Below, in pieces: positions 9,063-17,489 of a stretch of DNA of 62,790 bases (its first letter is position 1; each line of letters opens with the position of its first letter). A model generated the notes under the pieces. That model worked only from the letters and a program-made list of their open reading frames with translations, was not told the DNA's origin and did not search any database. Location of the stretch: contig CALKMX010000013.1 in NCBI GenBank assembly GCA_938091675.1, positions 1 to 62,790 of the forward strand, written 5' to 3'. The position numbers were made by a program, and so were the translations under genes. The stretch is from an uncultured Opitutales bacterium (GTDB lineage Bacteria; Verrucomicrobiota; Verrucomicrobiia; Opitutales; Seribacteraceae).

Positions 9063-10015
9063 GGAACTTGGTGCAACGCTTTTTGAATGGTGCGTAAATT
9101 ATGAGCCATCATTCCCTGCCAGGTGGCAGTGGAAAGTACCTCCTCATTTGGACCTAGGGCAGATTGATCTTCGGAGCCGAGAGCGTCAGAGAAGAGGGTG
9201 CCGCCAATTATGGAGCCGGTCTCACGGGCGATTTCCTTGAGAGCCTTTGGATTGACGCTGCTTTCGATAAAGAGGGCGGGTGAATTGTGCAGATCAATGA
9301 ACTCAACCAGGTTTGTCCGGTCGGCCAGTCCAGCTTCGGTCAGGGTATTGATTCCCTGAAGGGCTATCACCCGGATGCCAAAGTGATCACCAAAATATCG
9401 AAAGGCGTCGTGGCTGGTTATTAAAATCCGGGAAGCGGGGGGTATGGATTGGATGACCGATTTTCCCCAGCGGTCCATTTTCTCAACCGATTTTCTAAAC
9501 TTGAGAAAATTTGCATTAAACTCCGTGCTCTTTTCAGGAAGTAAACCGGACAATTCAGTGGTAAGCGATTGTCCGCACTGAATCCATAAATCTGGCGAAA
9601 ACCAAATATGGGGATCGGTTACTTGATCCTTATCCTCACCACTCAATAACTGATCATTGGCTAAGTTTGCACAGGGTGAAAAAGGAGGTCTTCGACTTAG
9701 CGTAGTATCCTTAAACACTCGGGCCATCTTCCCTTCGAGGGACAGTCCATGATAAACGATCAAGTCTGCGGTTTGCAAATGGGTTATGTCCTGTGCGGTT
9801 GCCCGGTAAGAGTGAGGGTCCACTCCCGCCTTCATCATTTGAATCACGGTGAGATGCTCCCCTCCGATTTGCCTGATAAGATCCGCTAAATGAGTGGTGG
9901 TTGCGACCACCACGGGCTTTTGCGGATCCTTTCTTATGGTGAAGTCGGATTTGCCACAACCGGCAATAAACCAACTGACCAGTAGCACGGGCATAACCAT
10001 GATGAATCTGTGCAT
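9059..10015 (-). CDS. Metal-binding lipoprotein of a metal ABC transporter (TroA/ZnuA family, YtgA-like)
   Basis: The cluster A-I substrate-binding protein that captures Mn, Zn or Fe outside the inner membrane. I start it at the ATG at 10015-10013 because this gives a compact lipoprotein signal (MHRFIMVMPVLLVSWFIAGC). An in-frame start at 10057 would lie inside the 18-bp palindrome. With this start it has 318 residues. Ligand motifs typical of the family are present: VDPHSY, DPHIWF, SHDAFRYF and LFSDALG near the C-terminus. It is the first gene of the four-gene operon, divergent from the DtxR-family regulator, with the ATPase overlapping by 4 bp. Confidence 0.94.
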   Translation of the reverse strand: MHRFIMVMPVLLVSWFIAGCGKSDFTIRKDPQKPVVVATTTHLADLIRQIGGEHLTVIQMMKAGVDPHSYRATAQDITHLQTADLIVYHGLSLEGKMARVFKDTTLSRRPPFSPCANLANDQLLSGEDKDQVTDPHIWFSPDLWIQCGQSLTTELSGLLPEKSTEFNANFLKFRKSVEKMDRWGKSVIQSIPPASRILITSHDAFRYFGDHFGIRVIALQGINTLTEAGLADRTNLVEFIDLHNSPALFIESSVNPKALKEIARETGSIIGGTLFSDALGSEDQSALGPNEEVLSTATWQGMMAHNLRTIQKALHQVP

Positions 10016-10042
10016 CTTAATTTTCGGCAAGTAAAATTTATA

Positions 10043-10060
10043 ACTTTGATTAATCAAAGT
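10043..10060. promoter_or_regulatory. Perfect 18-bp palindrome, probable metalloregulator operator
   Basis: ACTTTGATTAATCAAAGT is fully self-complementary. It sits in the short region between the divergent metal-importer operon and the DtxR-family regulator gene. It is flanked by A/T-rich, -10-like sequence on both sides (TATAAC at 10060-10065 rightward, TATAAA-like boxes leftward), so a bound dimer would block both promoters. Size and position fit a DtxR/MntR operator; which regulator binds it is inference. Confidence 0.65.
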
Positions 10061-10107
10061 ATAACTTTATATGCTTGAAAAAGAAGGGGGTCAAGAACAG
10101 CTTAGGA

Positions 10108-10782
10108 ATGTTTTTAAATATCATGCCAAGTTCAACCGTAGAGAATTACTTGAAGCAAATCCTGGTCGAGTCGGTTCAGGCAGGATCACCGGAAGTGGCG
10201 ATGGGGAAGGTTGCGGAGTGCTTACAAGTCACTGCGGGAACGGCCACCACCATGGTGAAAAATCTCCAGAAAAAAGGATGGGTGAATTACCGGCCCCGAA
10301 AAGGGGTTAAGTTAACTGCTGCCGGTCGCAAGCTGGGTATGAGTATGTTACGGAGACATCGTTTGTTGGAGACATTTTTGGTGGAAACCCTGGGGCTTGA
10401 CTGGGGAGAGATACACGATGAGGCAGAGGAACTGGAGCATGCCATTTCGGAAAAAGTGCTTGAGAAATTGGATGAATTCCTTGGTCGTCCAAGTCATGAT
10501 CCGCATGGAGATCCGATCCCCACAAAACGCGGTGCGATGCCCAGTGCATCTAACCGTACTTTACTCGATTGCGAGACGGGAGACTTTGTGCGGATTGAAT
10601 CTATCCAGGATCAGGGAAAAGAGTTTTTACAGTTTGCCCGAAACAAAAAATTGATTCCCGGTAAAAAGATCGAAGTCATGCAAAACGATCGAATTGCTGA
10701 TTCAATGGAACTAAAAGTTGAGGGTAAGACTCTTCTTACTTTAGGTTCCAAAACCGCCGAGAAAATAAGTATTCGTTCCTAG
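10108..10782 (+). CDS. DtxR/MntR-family metal-dependent transcriptional regulator
   Basis: 224 residues from the ATG at 10108. A TTG at 10075 and an ATG at 10123 are alternatives; family alignment favours 10108 or 10123. An N-terminal winged helix (AECLQVTAGTATTMVKNLQK as recognition region) is followed by a dimerisation domain with RRHRLLETFL and HDEAEELEHAIS. A C-terminal FeoA/SH3-like domain (GDFVRIESI to the end) makes it the three-domain IdeR-like type. By eye the MntR His77 and Glu/Glu/His cluster ligands are kept, but the N-terminal ligand positions read VENYLKQ and appear changed. It probably represses the divergent importer and itself through the palindrome. Confidence 0.9.
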   Translation: MFLNIMPSSTVENYLKQILVESVQAGSPEVAMGKVAECLQVTAGTATTMVKNLQKKGWVNYRPRKGVKLTAAGRKLGMSMLRRHRLLETFLVETLGLDWGEIHDEAEELEHAISEKVLEKLDEFLGRPSHDPHGDPIPTKRGAMPSASNRTLLDCETGDFVRIESIQDQGKEFLQFARNKKLIPGKKIEVMQNDRIADSMELKVEGKTLLTLGSKTAEKISIRS

Positions 10783-10867
10783 CCCCATCGTTGAATCCGT
10801 AAAAAAAGAGGTTGCCCCCAAAGTGAGTATTTTGTGAAACAAACCATCCCTAGTAATTGATAACCCC

Positions 10868-10873
10868 TATAAT
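10868..10873 (+). promoter_or_regulatory. Candidate -10 box, near-leaderless start
   Basis: A perfect TATAAT lies 8 bases before the ATG of the sugar isomerase at 10882. No good -35 element is visible 15-19 bases upstream. If used, transcription would begin about at the start codon. No Shine-Dalgarno sequence is present either. Confidence 0.35.
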
Positions 10874-10881
10874 TAAACACT

Positions 10882-11925
10882 ATGCCAAGATCTGTCACTC
10901 TATTCACCGGTCAGTGGGCCGACCTTTCGCTCCCTGACCTCGCTGCCAAAGCATCCCAAATGGGCTATGATGGTCTTGAACTAGCCTGTTGGGGGGATCA
11001 TTTCGATGTGGATAAAGCTGCGGTCTCCAAAAAATATTGTCAGGAAAGGTGGGAAATTCTTAGCGATCATGGACTGACCGCTTTTGCCGTATCAAGCCAC
11101 TTGGTTGGCCAAGCGGTGTGCGACCTCATTGACGAGCGTCACAAAGCCATCTTGCCTGCGGATGTTTGGGGTGAGGGCGACCCTGAAAAAGTGAGAAAGC
11201 GTGCGGCCAAGAAATTGGCCAAGACTGCCAAGGCATGCCGGAATTTTATCAATGCCAAGCCAGGAAGAGGAAAGAAGGATGATTTTCCTGCAGTCGTTAA
11301 TGGGTTCACCGGTTCGAGTATCTGGCATTCGATCTATGCCTTTCCTCCCACCGATCAGGCATATTGGGACAAGGGATTTGAGGATTTCGCCAGGCGTTTT
11401 GGGCCGATCCTTAACGAGTTTGAAAAACAAAAAGTAAATTTTGCCCTGGAGGTGCACCCGACTGAGATTGCTTTTGATATTGCCAGTGCCCAGCGGGCAA
11501 TCGAGGCGGTCAAAGGGCACAAGCGTTTTGGTTTCAACTATGATCCATCCCACCTCGGGTACCAGGGCGTGGATTATGTTAAATTCATCCGTACTTTCTC
11601 AGACCGGATTTATCATGCCCACATGAAGGATGCCTGGTGGGGACACGGGGATGGGTCTGTGGGAGTTTTTGGTGGGCATACGACCTTTGCTGATCCCCGC
11701 CGTTTTTGGGATTTCCGTTCCATTGGCAGGGGCGATGTGAATTTTGAGGAAATCATCATCGCATTAAATGATATCGGTTATGCCGGTCCGCTCTCGGTGG
11801 AGTGGGAAGATAGCCGGATGGACCGTTTCCATGGGGCGGAGGAGTCCTGTGCATTTGTTAAAAAACTCGACTTTAAGCCCAACGAGATGGCCTTTGATTC
11901 GGCATTCGACAAGGAAAACCAGTAA
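10882..11925 (+). CDS. Sugar phosphate isomerase/epimerase (xylose isomerase-like TIM barrel)
   Basis: A 347-residue cytoplasmic protein of the AP-endonuclease-2/xylose-isomerase-like superfamily; no signal peptide is seen. Putative divalent-metal ligands appear in the expected order: ALEVHP (Glu), [10 protein letters not shown] (Asp, His), [10 protein letters not shown] (His, Asp) and LSVEWED (Glu). Family members isomerise or epimerise sugars or inositols, and the substrate cannot be read from the sequence. It is the first gene of a probable three-gene operon; the next gene starts 13 bp downstream. Two Gfo/Idh oxidoreductases downstream suggest an oxidise-epimerise route for a polyol or sugar. 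Confidence 0.93.
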   Translation: MPRSVTLFTGQWADLSLPDLAAKASQMGYDGLELACWGDHFDVDKAAVSKKYCQERWEILSDHGLTAFAVSSHLVGQAVCDLIDERHKAILPADVWGEGDPEKVRKRAAKKLAKTAKACRNFINAKPGRGKKDDFPAVVNGFTGSSIWHSIYAFPPTDQAYWDKGFEDFARRFGPILNEFEKQKVNFALEVHPTEIAFDIASAQRAIEAVKGHKRFGFNYDPSHLGYQGVDYVKFIRTFSDRIYHAHMKDAWWGHGDGSVGVFGGHTTFADPRRFWDFRSIGRGDVNFEEIIIALNDIGYAGPLSVEWEDSRMDRFHGAEESCAFVKKLDFKPNEMAFDSAFDKENQ

Positions 11926-11938
11926 ATAGGAAGAGCAG

Positions 11939-13108
11939 ATGAAAAATAGAAAACTTCGAATGGGCATGGTCGGTGGAGGCCGTGGAGCTTTTATTGGAGG
12001 TGTGCACCGCCGGGCCGCTGCCCTGGATGGGCAGATCGAATTGGTCGCAGGAGCCTTCTCCTCGGACCCCAAGAAATCCACGCTTTCCGGAAAGGATTTC
12101 TTTATTGATCCATCGAGGGTCTATGCCTCCTACCAAGAGATGGCAAAAAAGGAGAGTGCATTACCCCTTGGAGAAAGAGTTGATTTTGTTTCGATTGTGG
12201 TTCGTAATCACTTGCACTTTGAGGTGGCGAAAACTTTTCTTGAGGCTGGAATCAATGTAATTTGCGATAAGCCTGCCACCTTCACTCTGTCCGAGGCGAG
12301 AGAGCTCAAAAAGATTATCACCAAGAGCAAAAAAGTTTTTGCCCTTACCCATAATTATACTGGCTATCCCATGGTCAAGCTTGCCCGGCAGATGGTAAGA
12401 AAGGGAGAGCTTGGTAAAATCATCAAGGTGGTCTGTGAATACCCCCAGGGCTATGCCATCACCGCTTTGACCGGGGAGGACAAATCCATTGCCAATTGGC
12501 GGGCGGATCCCAAGGTGGCCGGCATTTCAAACTGTATGGGCGATATTGGCACGCATGCCGAGAATCTGGTGCACTACATCAGTGGCTTGGAAATTGATTC
12601 TCTTTGTGCCGATCTTTCCGTCAATATACCCGGCAGAAAACTGGACGATGATGGAAATGTCCTGGTGCGGTTCAAAGGGGGTGCCCGGGGGATCATCTAT
12701 GCATCCCAGGTATCCAATGGGGATGAAAACAATTTAAATATCCGGGTATATGGGACCAAGAAGTCGCTCGAGTGGCATCAGGAAGAACCCAACGATCTGA
12801 TCGTTAAGGATGCCCGTGAACCCCGACAGGTTTATCGCCGCGGTAATGGATATGTCACGGGCGCAGCTGCGGATCATACCCGTATTCCTTTTGGACATCC
12901 GGAAGGATTTATCGAAGCCTTTGCCAATGTCTACAATTCTGCAGCGGTTGCAATCCGTGATGAAATCGATGGCAAATTTCCCCGAAAATCGGGCTACGAC
13001 TATCCGGATATCCGCGATGGAATCATTGGTATGGCTTTTATTGAGACCGTGGTGAAGAGTTCAACATCCAAACAAAAATGGGTAAAATTTCCCGCCATCC
13101 CCAAATAA
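11939..13108 (+). CDS. Gfo/Idh/MocA family NAD(P)-dependent oxidoreductase
   Basis: 389 residues. A Rossmann fold begins at once with GMVGGGRGAFIGGVHRRAA, and the family motif reads VICDKPATFTL (DKP in place of EKP). The catalytic region includes NCMGDIGTHAENLVHYI, with the conserved Asp and His. The C-terminal half is the alpha/beta substrate domain. No export signal is present. GGAAGAG-like sequence precedes the ATG. It sits 13 bp after the isomerase and 22 bp before a second, distinct Gfo/Idh gene. The substrate is probably a sugar or polyol but is unknown. Confidence 0.93.
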   Translation: MKNRKLRMGMVGGGRGAFIGGVHRRAAALDGQIELVAGAFSSDPKKSTLSGKDFFIDPSRVYASYQEMAKKESALPLGERVDFVSIVVRNHLHFEVAKTFLEAGINVICDKPATFTLSEARELKKIITKSKKVFALTHNYTGYPMVKLARQMVRKGELGKIIKVVCEYPQGYAITALTGEDKSIANWRADPKVAGISNCMGDIGTHAENLVHYISGLEIDSLCADLSVNIPGRKLDDDGNVLVRFKGGARGIIYASQVSNGDENNLNIRVYGTKKSLEWHQEEPNDLIVKDAREPRQVYRRGNGYVTGAAADHTRIPFGHPEGFIEAFANVYNSAAVAIRDEIDGKFPRKSGYDYPDIRDGIIGMAFIETVVKSSTSKQKWVKFPAIPK

Positions 13109-13130
13109 CCAATAGCTAAATTTTATTTCA

Positions 13131-14216
13131 ATGAGTCAAAAAATAGGAATTATCGGGGCAGGAGGAATGCTGCAGTATCATGCTCCCGGATTTAAAGCGG
13201 GTGGGGCAGAGATTGTGGCGATCTGTGATATGAACGAGGAGGCTGCGGGAAAAGCGGCCAAAGCCTACGGGGCAGAGCATGTCTTCTCCGATTCCCAAAA
13301 GATGTTGGATCAATTGACCGATTTGGATGCCATTAGTATCATAACCCCGAACCGTACCCACAAGCCACTTGCGATTCAGGCCTTGCAAGCGGGCAAGCAT
13401 GTCTTCTGTGAAAAACCACCTGCTTTGAACGCGGCGGAAGTAGCGGAAATGAAAGTTGCTGCGGAAAAATCGGGCAAAACCCTGATGTTCAATTTCAATA
13501 ACCGGGCCCGTCCGGAATCTTATGCCATGCGAAAGTATTTAGAGGCTGGAGAGATTGGCACAATCAACTCGGCTCAGGCAAAGTGGATAAGGCGAACCGG
13601 AATTCCCGGTTTTGGTGGCTGGTTTACCAATCAGGCCCAATCAGGGGGTGGTCCCTTAATTGATCTTTTGCACATGATTGATTTGGCCTTGTTTTACATG
13701 GACTACCCAGAGCCCAGCCATGTACTTGCTCAGACCTTTGATAATTTTATTCAGGATAAAGGATTTAAAGGACCGTGGGGAATTCCAGATGTGGCTGATG
13801 GAGTGACTGATGTCGAAAGTGCTACCCATGGCTTTGTGCGGTTTAAAAGCGGTCAGGTCTTGAGTTTTCAGGTTTCGTGGGCGGAGATGAATAAGCGGGA
13901 AGAAGTCTCGGTGACTTATCAGGGTACCAAGGCAGGAGGCATGGTACGCCGCTTATTTGGTAGAGACGGCATAGATGCCACCGCGATTGATGATTGCGAA
14001 CTCTACTTCCAGGAGCATGGCCGTTCAGTGAACCGGTCCATCGTGGTGGAGGAATGTGAAGATATGGGCAGAATTCGATCTGCCCAAAATTTCGCCCTCA
14101 CGCTTGAGGGAAAAGAGGCCCCCCTGAACACCCCGGACCAAGCCCTAGCGTTAATGAAAATTATCGATGCAACTTATGAGTCTGCCCGAACCGGTAAGCC
14201 AGTTGAGATTTGCTAA
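13131..14216 (+). CDS. Gfo/Idh/MocA family oxidoreductase
   Basis: 361 residues. N-terminal nucleotide-binding motif IGIIGAGGMLQYHAPGF, family motif HVFCEKPPAL with the EKP lysine, and GGGPLIDLLHMIDLALFY in the catalytic helix with Asp and His. It differs clearly from the gene before it, so the pair is not a recent tandem duplication. It is the last gene of the isomerase/oxidoreductase cluster. The substrate is unknown; cytoplasmic location is inferred from the lack of a signal peptide. Confidence 0.93.
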   Translation: MSQKIGIIGAGGMLQYHAPGFKAGGAEIVAICDMNEEAAGKAAKAYGAEHVFSDSQKMLDQLTDLDAISIITPNRTHKPLAIQALQAGKHVFCEKPPALNAAEVAEMKVAAEKSGKTLMFNFNNRARPESYAMRKYLEAGEIGTINSAQAKWIRRTGIPGFGGWFTNQAQSGGGPLIDLLHMIDLALFYMDYPEPSHVLAQTFDNFIQDKGFKGPWGIPDVADGVTDVESATHGFVRFKSGQVLSFQVSWAEMNKREEVSVTYQGTKAGGMVRRLFGRDGIDATAIDDCELYFQEHGRSVNRSIVVEECEDMGRIRSAQNFALTLEGKEAPLNTPDQALALMKIIDATYESARTGKPVEIC

Positions 14217-14277
14217 GTACCTATCCTCTACTGAGCTTGCCAATTGATTGTAGTTACTTCATGATTCATTTTTTTCT

Positions 14278-14571
14278 ATGAGCAAACAGTACAATAAATT
14301 AATCAAGCGCCGTCGTCGTGCTGCTTACCTAGCCCGTCGTAAAAAGGCACTTGCTGAGTCCGCCCCCAAAAAAGCTGCCCCCAAGGCACGGCCAGCCAAA
14401 AGAGTCTCCAAGTCCGTTCCCAAAAAACCTGCCGTTCAGGAAGAGCCAAGCAGTGCAGCCGCTGAAGTGAAATCTTCCGATAAGGCAACCGCTGCGGATG
14501 TCCTTGGGCCAGATTCTGGTTCACCAGAAGCAGTTGAAACCCAAGAGGCACCTGCTGCTTCTGAAGAGTAA
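14278..14571 (+). CDS. Small bipartite protein: Arg/Lys-rich head, Ala/Pro/Glu tail
   Basis: 97 residues with no recognisable catalytic domain. The first 25 residues are strongly basic (KQYNKLIKRRRRAAYLARRK). The middle is an Ala/Pro/Lys segment resembling bacterial histone H1-like tails, and the last 45 residues are acidic and low in complexity. Nucleic-acid or ribosome binding by the head is a plausible guess only. It starts about 60 bp after the Gfo/Idh gene and ends 13 bp before the next small secreted protein. Confidence 0.65.
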   Translation: MSKQYNKLIKRRRRAAYLARRKKALAESAPKKAAPKARPAKRVSKSVPKKPAVQEEPSSAAAEVKSSDKATAADVLGPDSGSPEAVETQEAPAASEE

Positions 14572-14584
14572 TCCAATTGCTCAA

Positions 14585-15064
14585 ATGGTTTCGTGGGGGA
14601 CTATTTCCCCGCTCTTACTTCTTGTCTTTTGCTTCTTATCTTTTGCCCATCCATTATGGGCTAAAATAGAGTTGGAAGTACGCAACAAGTCCTACTTTTC
14701 CACTCGGGACTTTAAACGCATACCAGAGTTTTTTAGCGGTCAGGAATATGAAGGCTGGAAAGTCTATTGTCGTTCTGACCGAAACCATCGTGATGGATTT
14801 TACTTTGTGGTTAAGGTAAATGGTTCAGACCAAGGTTTATCTGAAAATGCATACTGGGTTTTAGATTGGATTACCTCATTGGATCCAGTTGCCCAAACGG
14901 TTAAGATACCTATTGAAAATCCGAAAATTTTTGGGAAGGAAGTTTTTATCGGCCTGACTGGGGATGATTGGCCAGACAAATCGGTCCAGCCACTTGCCTG
15001 GCGACTTAGGTTAATGGATGGAAAAGATGCTTTGATTGCCAAGAGCCAGAGTTTTCTGTGGTAA
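14585..15064 (+). CDS. Secreted protein of unknown function
   Basis: 159 residues from the ATG at 14585, chosen because a signal peptide begins there (hydrophobic core LLLLVFCFLSFAHPLWA). The mature part is about 135 residues with many aromatic residues and alternating beta-prone segments, such as FYFVVKVNGSDQ and EVFIGLTGDDWPD. It looks like a small all-beta exported domain. I do not recognise the family. It lies 13 bp after the basic/acidic small protein and 18 bp before the DNA glycosylase gene, so the three may be cotranscribed. Confidence 0.65.
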   Translation: MVSWGTISPLLLLVFCFLSFAHPLWAKIELEVRNKSYFSTRDFKRIPEFFSGQEYEGWKVYCRSDRNHRDGFYFVVKVNGSDQGLSENAYWVLDWITSLDPVAQTVKIPIENPKIFGKEVFIGLTGDDWPDKSVQPLAWRLRLMDGKDALIAKSQSFLW

Positions 15065-15082
15065 AGTTTTTACCTAATACCA

Positions 15083-15970
15083 ATGACAGGGAAATGGATT
15101 CCACTTGGTCCGAAGAACGCAATTTGTCTCACCGGTATCAATGAGTCGTTAGTCGGCGGGCAAAGCTTTTCCTGGACATCACAAAGCGAAAATCAATGGA
15201 TTGGAGTGGTTAATGGTTCCCTCGTTCAGTTGAGGTGGGTATCGGGACAGTTAGAATGGCGGACTTCCGCCAACTCGCGGATAAGCGAAAAGGAAATGTT
15301 GCATTACTTATGGCTGGATGAGACTTATCTGGAAGCGGTCGATTCCTTGCCTTGGAGAAGCGATGGTATCTTGAGCCGTGCAATCAAAGAGTTTCCAGGA
15401 TTAAGAATACTCCGCCAGCCCCTTGATGAAACCTTGCTGGTTTTTCTTCTAAGCTCTGCCAAGAGCATCCCTCAAATTAAACAACTTAAGGAAAAGATTT
15501 ATCATTTACTCGGGGAAGAAGTGGGTGAGGGTATTCATGCATTTCCCGGCTGGAACCGGCTGAAAAAATTAACCCAATTGGAAGCGAGAAAACTGGGAAC
15601 GGGATACCGGGCAAAATTCCTTGTTGGAACAGCTGAGTTTCTCGGAGAAAACCCGAATTTTTTGGATGAACTCAGGTACATTCCATACCAGGAAGCCAAA
15701 CTTAGGCTGATGAACCTTCCGGGGGTCGGACCTAAAGTGGCGGATTGTGTGCTCTTATTTGGCGGGGAGAAACCGGAAGCTTTTCCGATCGATACATGGA
15801 TCCTCCAATCGTTGGAAAAACAGTATGGAATGAAAGCATGGAAAATTTCACAAATGGAAGAATTTGCCAGGATACATTTTGGTAAATATGCGGGACTGGC
15901 TCAGCAGTTTCTTTTCTCCTACCAAAGGCACTTTTCCAAAACGGAGGATGCCGAATGGACAAAAAAGTAA
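15083..15970 (+). CDS. 8-oxoguanine DNA glycosylase, OGG1 type
   Basis: 295 residues, close to the OGG1 catalytic core length. It removes 8-oxoguanine by a bifunctional glycosylase/AP-lyase reaction. The OGG N-terminal domain (residues 1-110) is followed by the HhH-GPD domain. LPGVGPKVADC gives the hairpin and the catalytic Lys (K218), and FPIDTWI gives the catalytic Asp (D237). SSAKSIPQI near residue 134 matches the eukaryotic SSNNNI strand region. OGG1-type enzymes are common in eukaryotes and scattered in bacteria, where MutM usually does this job. No Shine-Dalgarno sequence is evident. Confidence 0.9.
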   Translation: MTGKWIPLGPKNAICLTGINESLVGGQSFSWTSQSENQWIGVVNGSLVQLRWVSGQLEWRTSANSRISEKEMLHYLWLDETYLEAVDSLPWRSDGILSRAIKEFPGLRILRQPLDETLLVFLLSSAKSIPQIKQLKEKIYHLLGEEVGEGIHAFPGWNRLKKLTQLEARKLGTGYRAKFLVGTAEFLGENPNFLDELRYIPYQEAKLRLMNLPGVGPKVADCVLLFGGEKPEAFPIDTWILQSLEKQYGMKAWKISQMEEFARIHFGKYAGLAQQFLFSYQRHFSKTEDAEWTKK

Positions 15971-16031
15971 CAATGTGCTTTTCAATCTAACCGAGTGGCA
16001 CAAGACTTGCCCTGAATTTTTTAAAAAGTAG

Positions 16032-17486
16032 ATGAGCTTACCCAACCAATTCCAAGGTTACACCGTTGAACATTTTTTTGATGAAATGTTTTTGGATAGA
16101 GAATGCTTGCAGACCCGGGCTCATTACGAAAAAATTTTTCACCGGTTTGATCGTTTAACAGAAGAGGAAATTTCAGAAAGGCGCCAACAGGCAGATGCCT
16201 CATTCCTTGAGCATGGAATCACTTTTACTGTTTATGGTGATGAAGGGGGAACAGAGAGGATTTTTCCTTTTGATCTGATACCCAGGGTAATTCCAGAAAG
16301 TGAATGGACGGTCATTGAGAATGGGTTGCGGCAGCGCATTCTCGCCCTAAACTTATTTCTCAACGACATTTATCACGGCAGGAAAATAATCAAGGACGGG
16401 GTTATACCTGAGGAAATGGTTAATTCCTCGAAAAACTTCCGACCGGAAATGGTCGGCTTTGATCCACCCCAGCAAATTTACGCCCATATTTGCGGAACAG
16501 ACTTAATCCGAGATGACCAGGGAAATTATCTGGTCTTGGAGGACAATGCACGCTGCCCATCTGGAGCCTCCTATCTTTTGGAAAACCGCCAGATTATGAA
16601 GAGGGCATTTCCCCAGACATTTGGCGGAATGTCAGTGCGCCCAGTCGAGGCATATCCGGATTTATTGTTGCGCACATTAGAGCATTTATCTCCCCGTAAA
16701 TCTCAAAAGCCTGTATGTGTGTTGTTAACGCCAGGGGTTTACAACAGTGCCTATTTTGAACACACCTTTTTGGCCCGGCAAATGGGCATTGAAATTGTAG
16801 AAGGCAAAGACCTGATCTCAATTGACTCCTGTATTTACATGCGGACAACCAGAGGACTGGTACAAGTTGATGTGATTTATCGGAGGCTGGATGATGACTT
16901 TCTTGATCCCATGGTATTTAGATCAGAGTCTATGCTGGGGGTTGCCGGCTTGATGGAGGCCTACCTTAAAGGGAATGTGGCTTTGGCAAATGCGGTGGGT
17001 ACGGGAGTTGCGGATGACAAAGTTACCTATGCTTATGTTCCAGAGATGATCAAATATTACCTGGACCAAGAACCGATTTTGCCCAATGTGCCCACTTATT
17101 TGTGCTGGAAGGATTGCGACCGTGCTTATGTTTTGGATAACTTGGAAAACTTAGTGGTAAAAGCAGCCAATGAGTCTGGGGGATACGGTATGCTAATAGG
17201 TAATCAGTCAACAGCCAAGGAGAGAGAAGAGTTCACCAGGCTGATCAAGGCATATCCCCGCGAATACATTGCCCAGCCAATTGTTTCCCTTTCTCGGCAT
17301 CCAACCTTTTGCGAAGAGGGAATTGCCGGAAGGCATGTGGACTTGCGCCCGTTTATTTTATATGGCGAAGATGTTGAAATTGTGCCCGGTGGATTGACCC
17401 GTGTAGCACTAAAAAAGGGTTCTCTGGTCGTTAATTCCTCTCAAGGAGGAGGAAGCAAGGATACCTGGGTTTTAAGGGAATTTTAG
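16032..17486 (+). CDS. Circularly permuted ATP-grasp type 2 protein (DUF404/DUF407)
   Basis: 484 residues, the usual full length. The ATP-grasp core includes [20 protein letters not shown] followed by [30 protein letters not shown] near residue 380, and a C-terminal [12 protein letters not shown]. Family members are predicted to make amide or peptide bonds using ATP, and the product is unknown. The next gene, an alpha-E protein, starts 3 bp after this stop, and a transglutaminase-like gene follows. This trio recurs in many bacteria and is thought to build or process a peptide or peptide-like compound. Confidence 0.93.
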   Translation: MSLPNQFQGYTVEHFFDEMFLDRECLQTRAHYEKIFHRFDRLTEEEISERRQQADASFLEHGITFTVYGDEGGTERIFPFDLIPRVIPESEWTVIENGLRQRILALNLFLNDIYHGRKIIKDGVIPEEMVNSSKNFRPEMVGFDPPQQIYAHICGTDLIRDDQGNYLVLEDNARCPSGASYLLENRQIMKRAFPQTFGGMSVRPVEAYPDLLLRTLEHLSPRKSQKPVCVLLTPGVYNSAYFEHTFLARQMGIEIVEGKDLISIDSCIYMRTTRGLVQVDVIYRRLDDDFLDPMVFRSESMLGVAGLMEAYLKGNVALANAVGTGVADDKVTYAYVPEMIKYYLDQEPILPNVPTYLCWKDCDRAYVLDNLENLVVKAANESGGYGMLIGNQSTAKEREEFTRLIKAYPREYIAQPIVSLSRHPTFCEEGIAGRHVDLRPFILYGEDVEIVPGGLTRVALKKGSLVVNSSQGGGSKDTWVLREF

Positions 17487-17489
17487 GCA

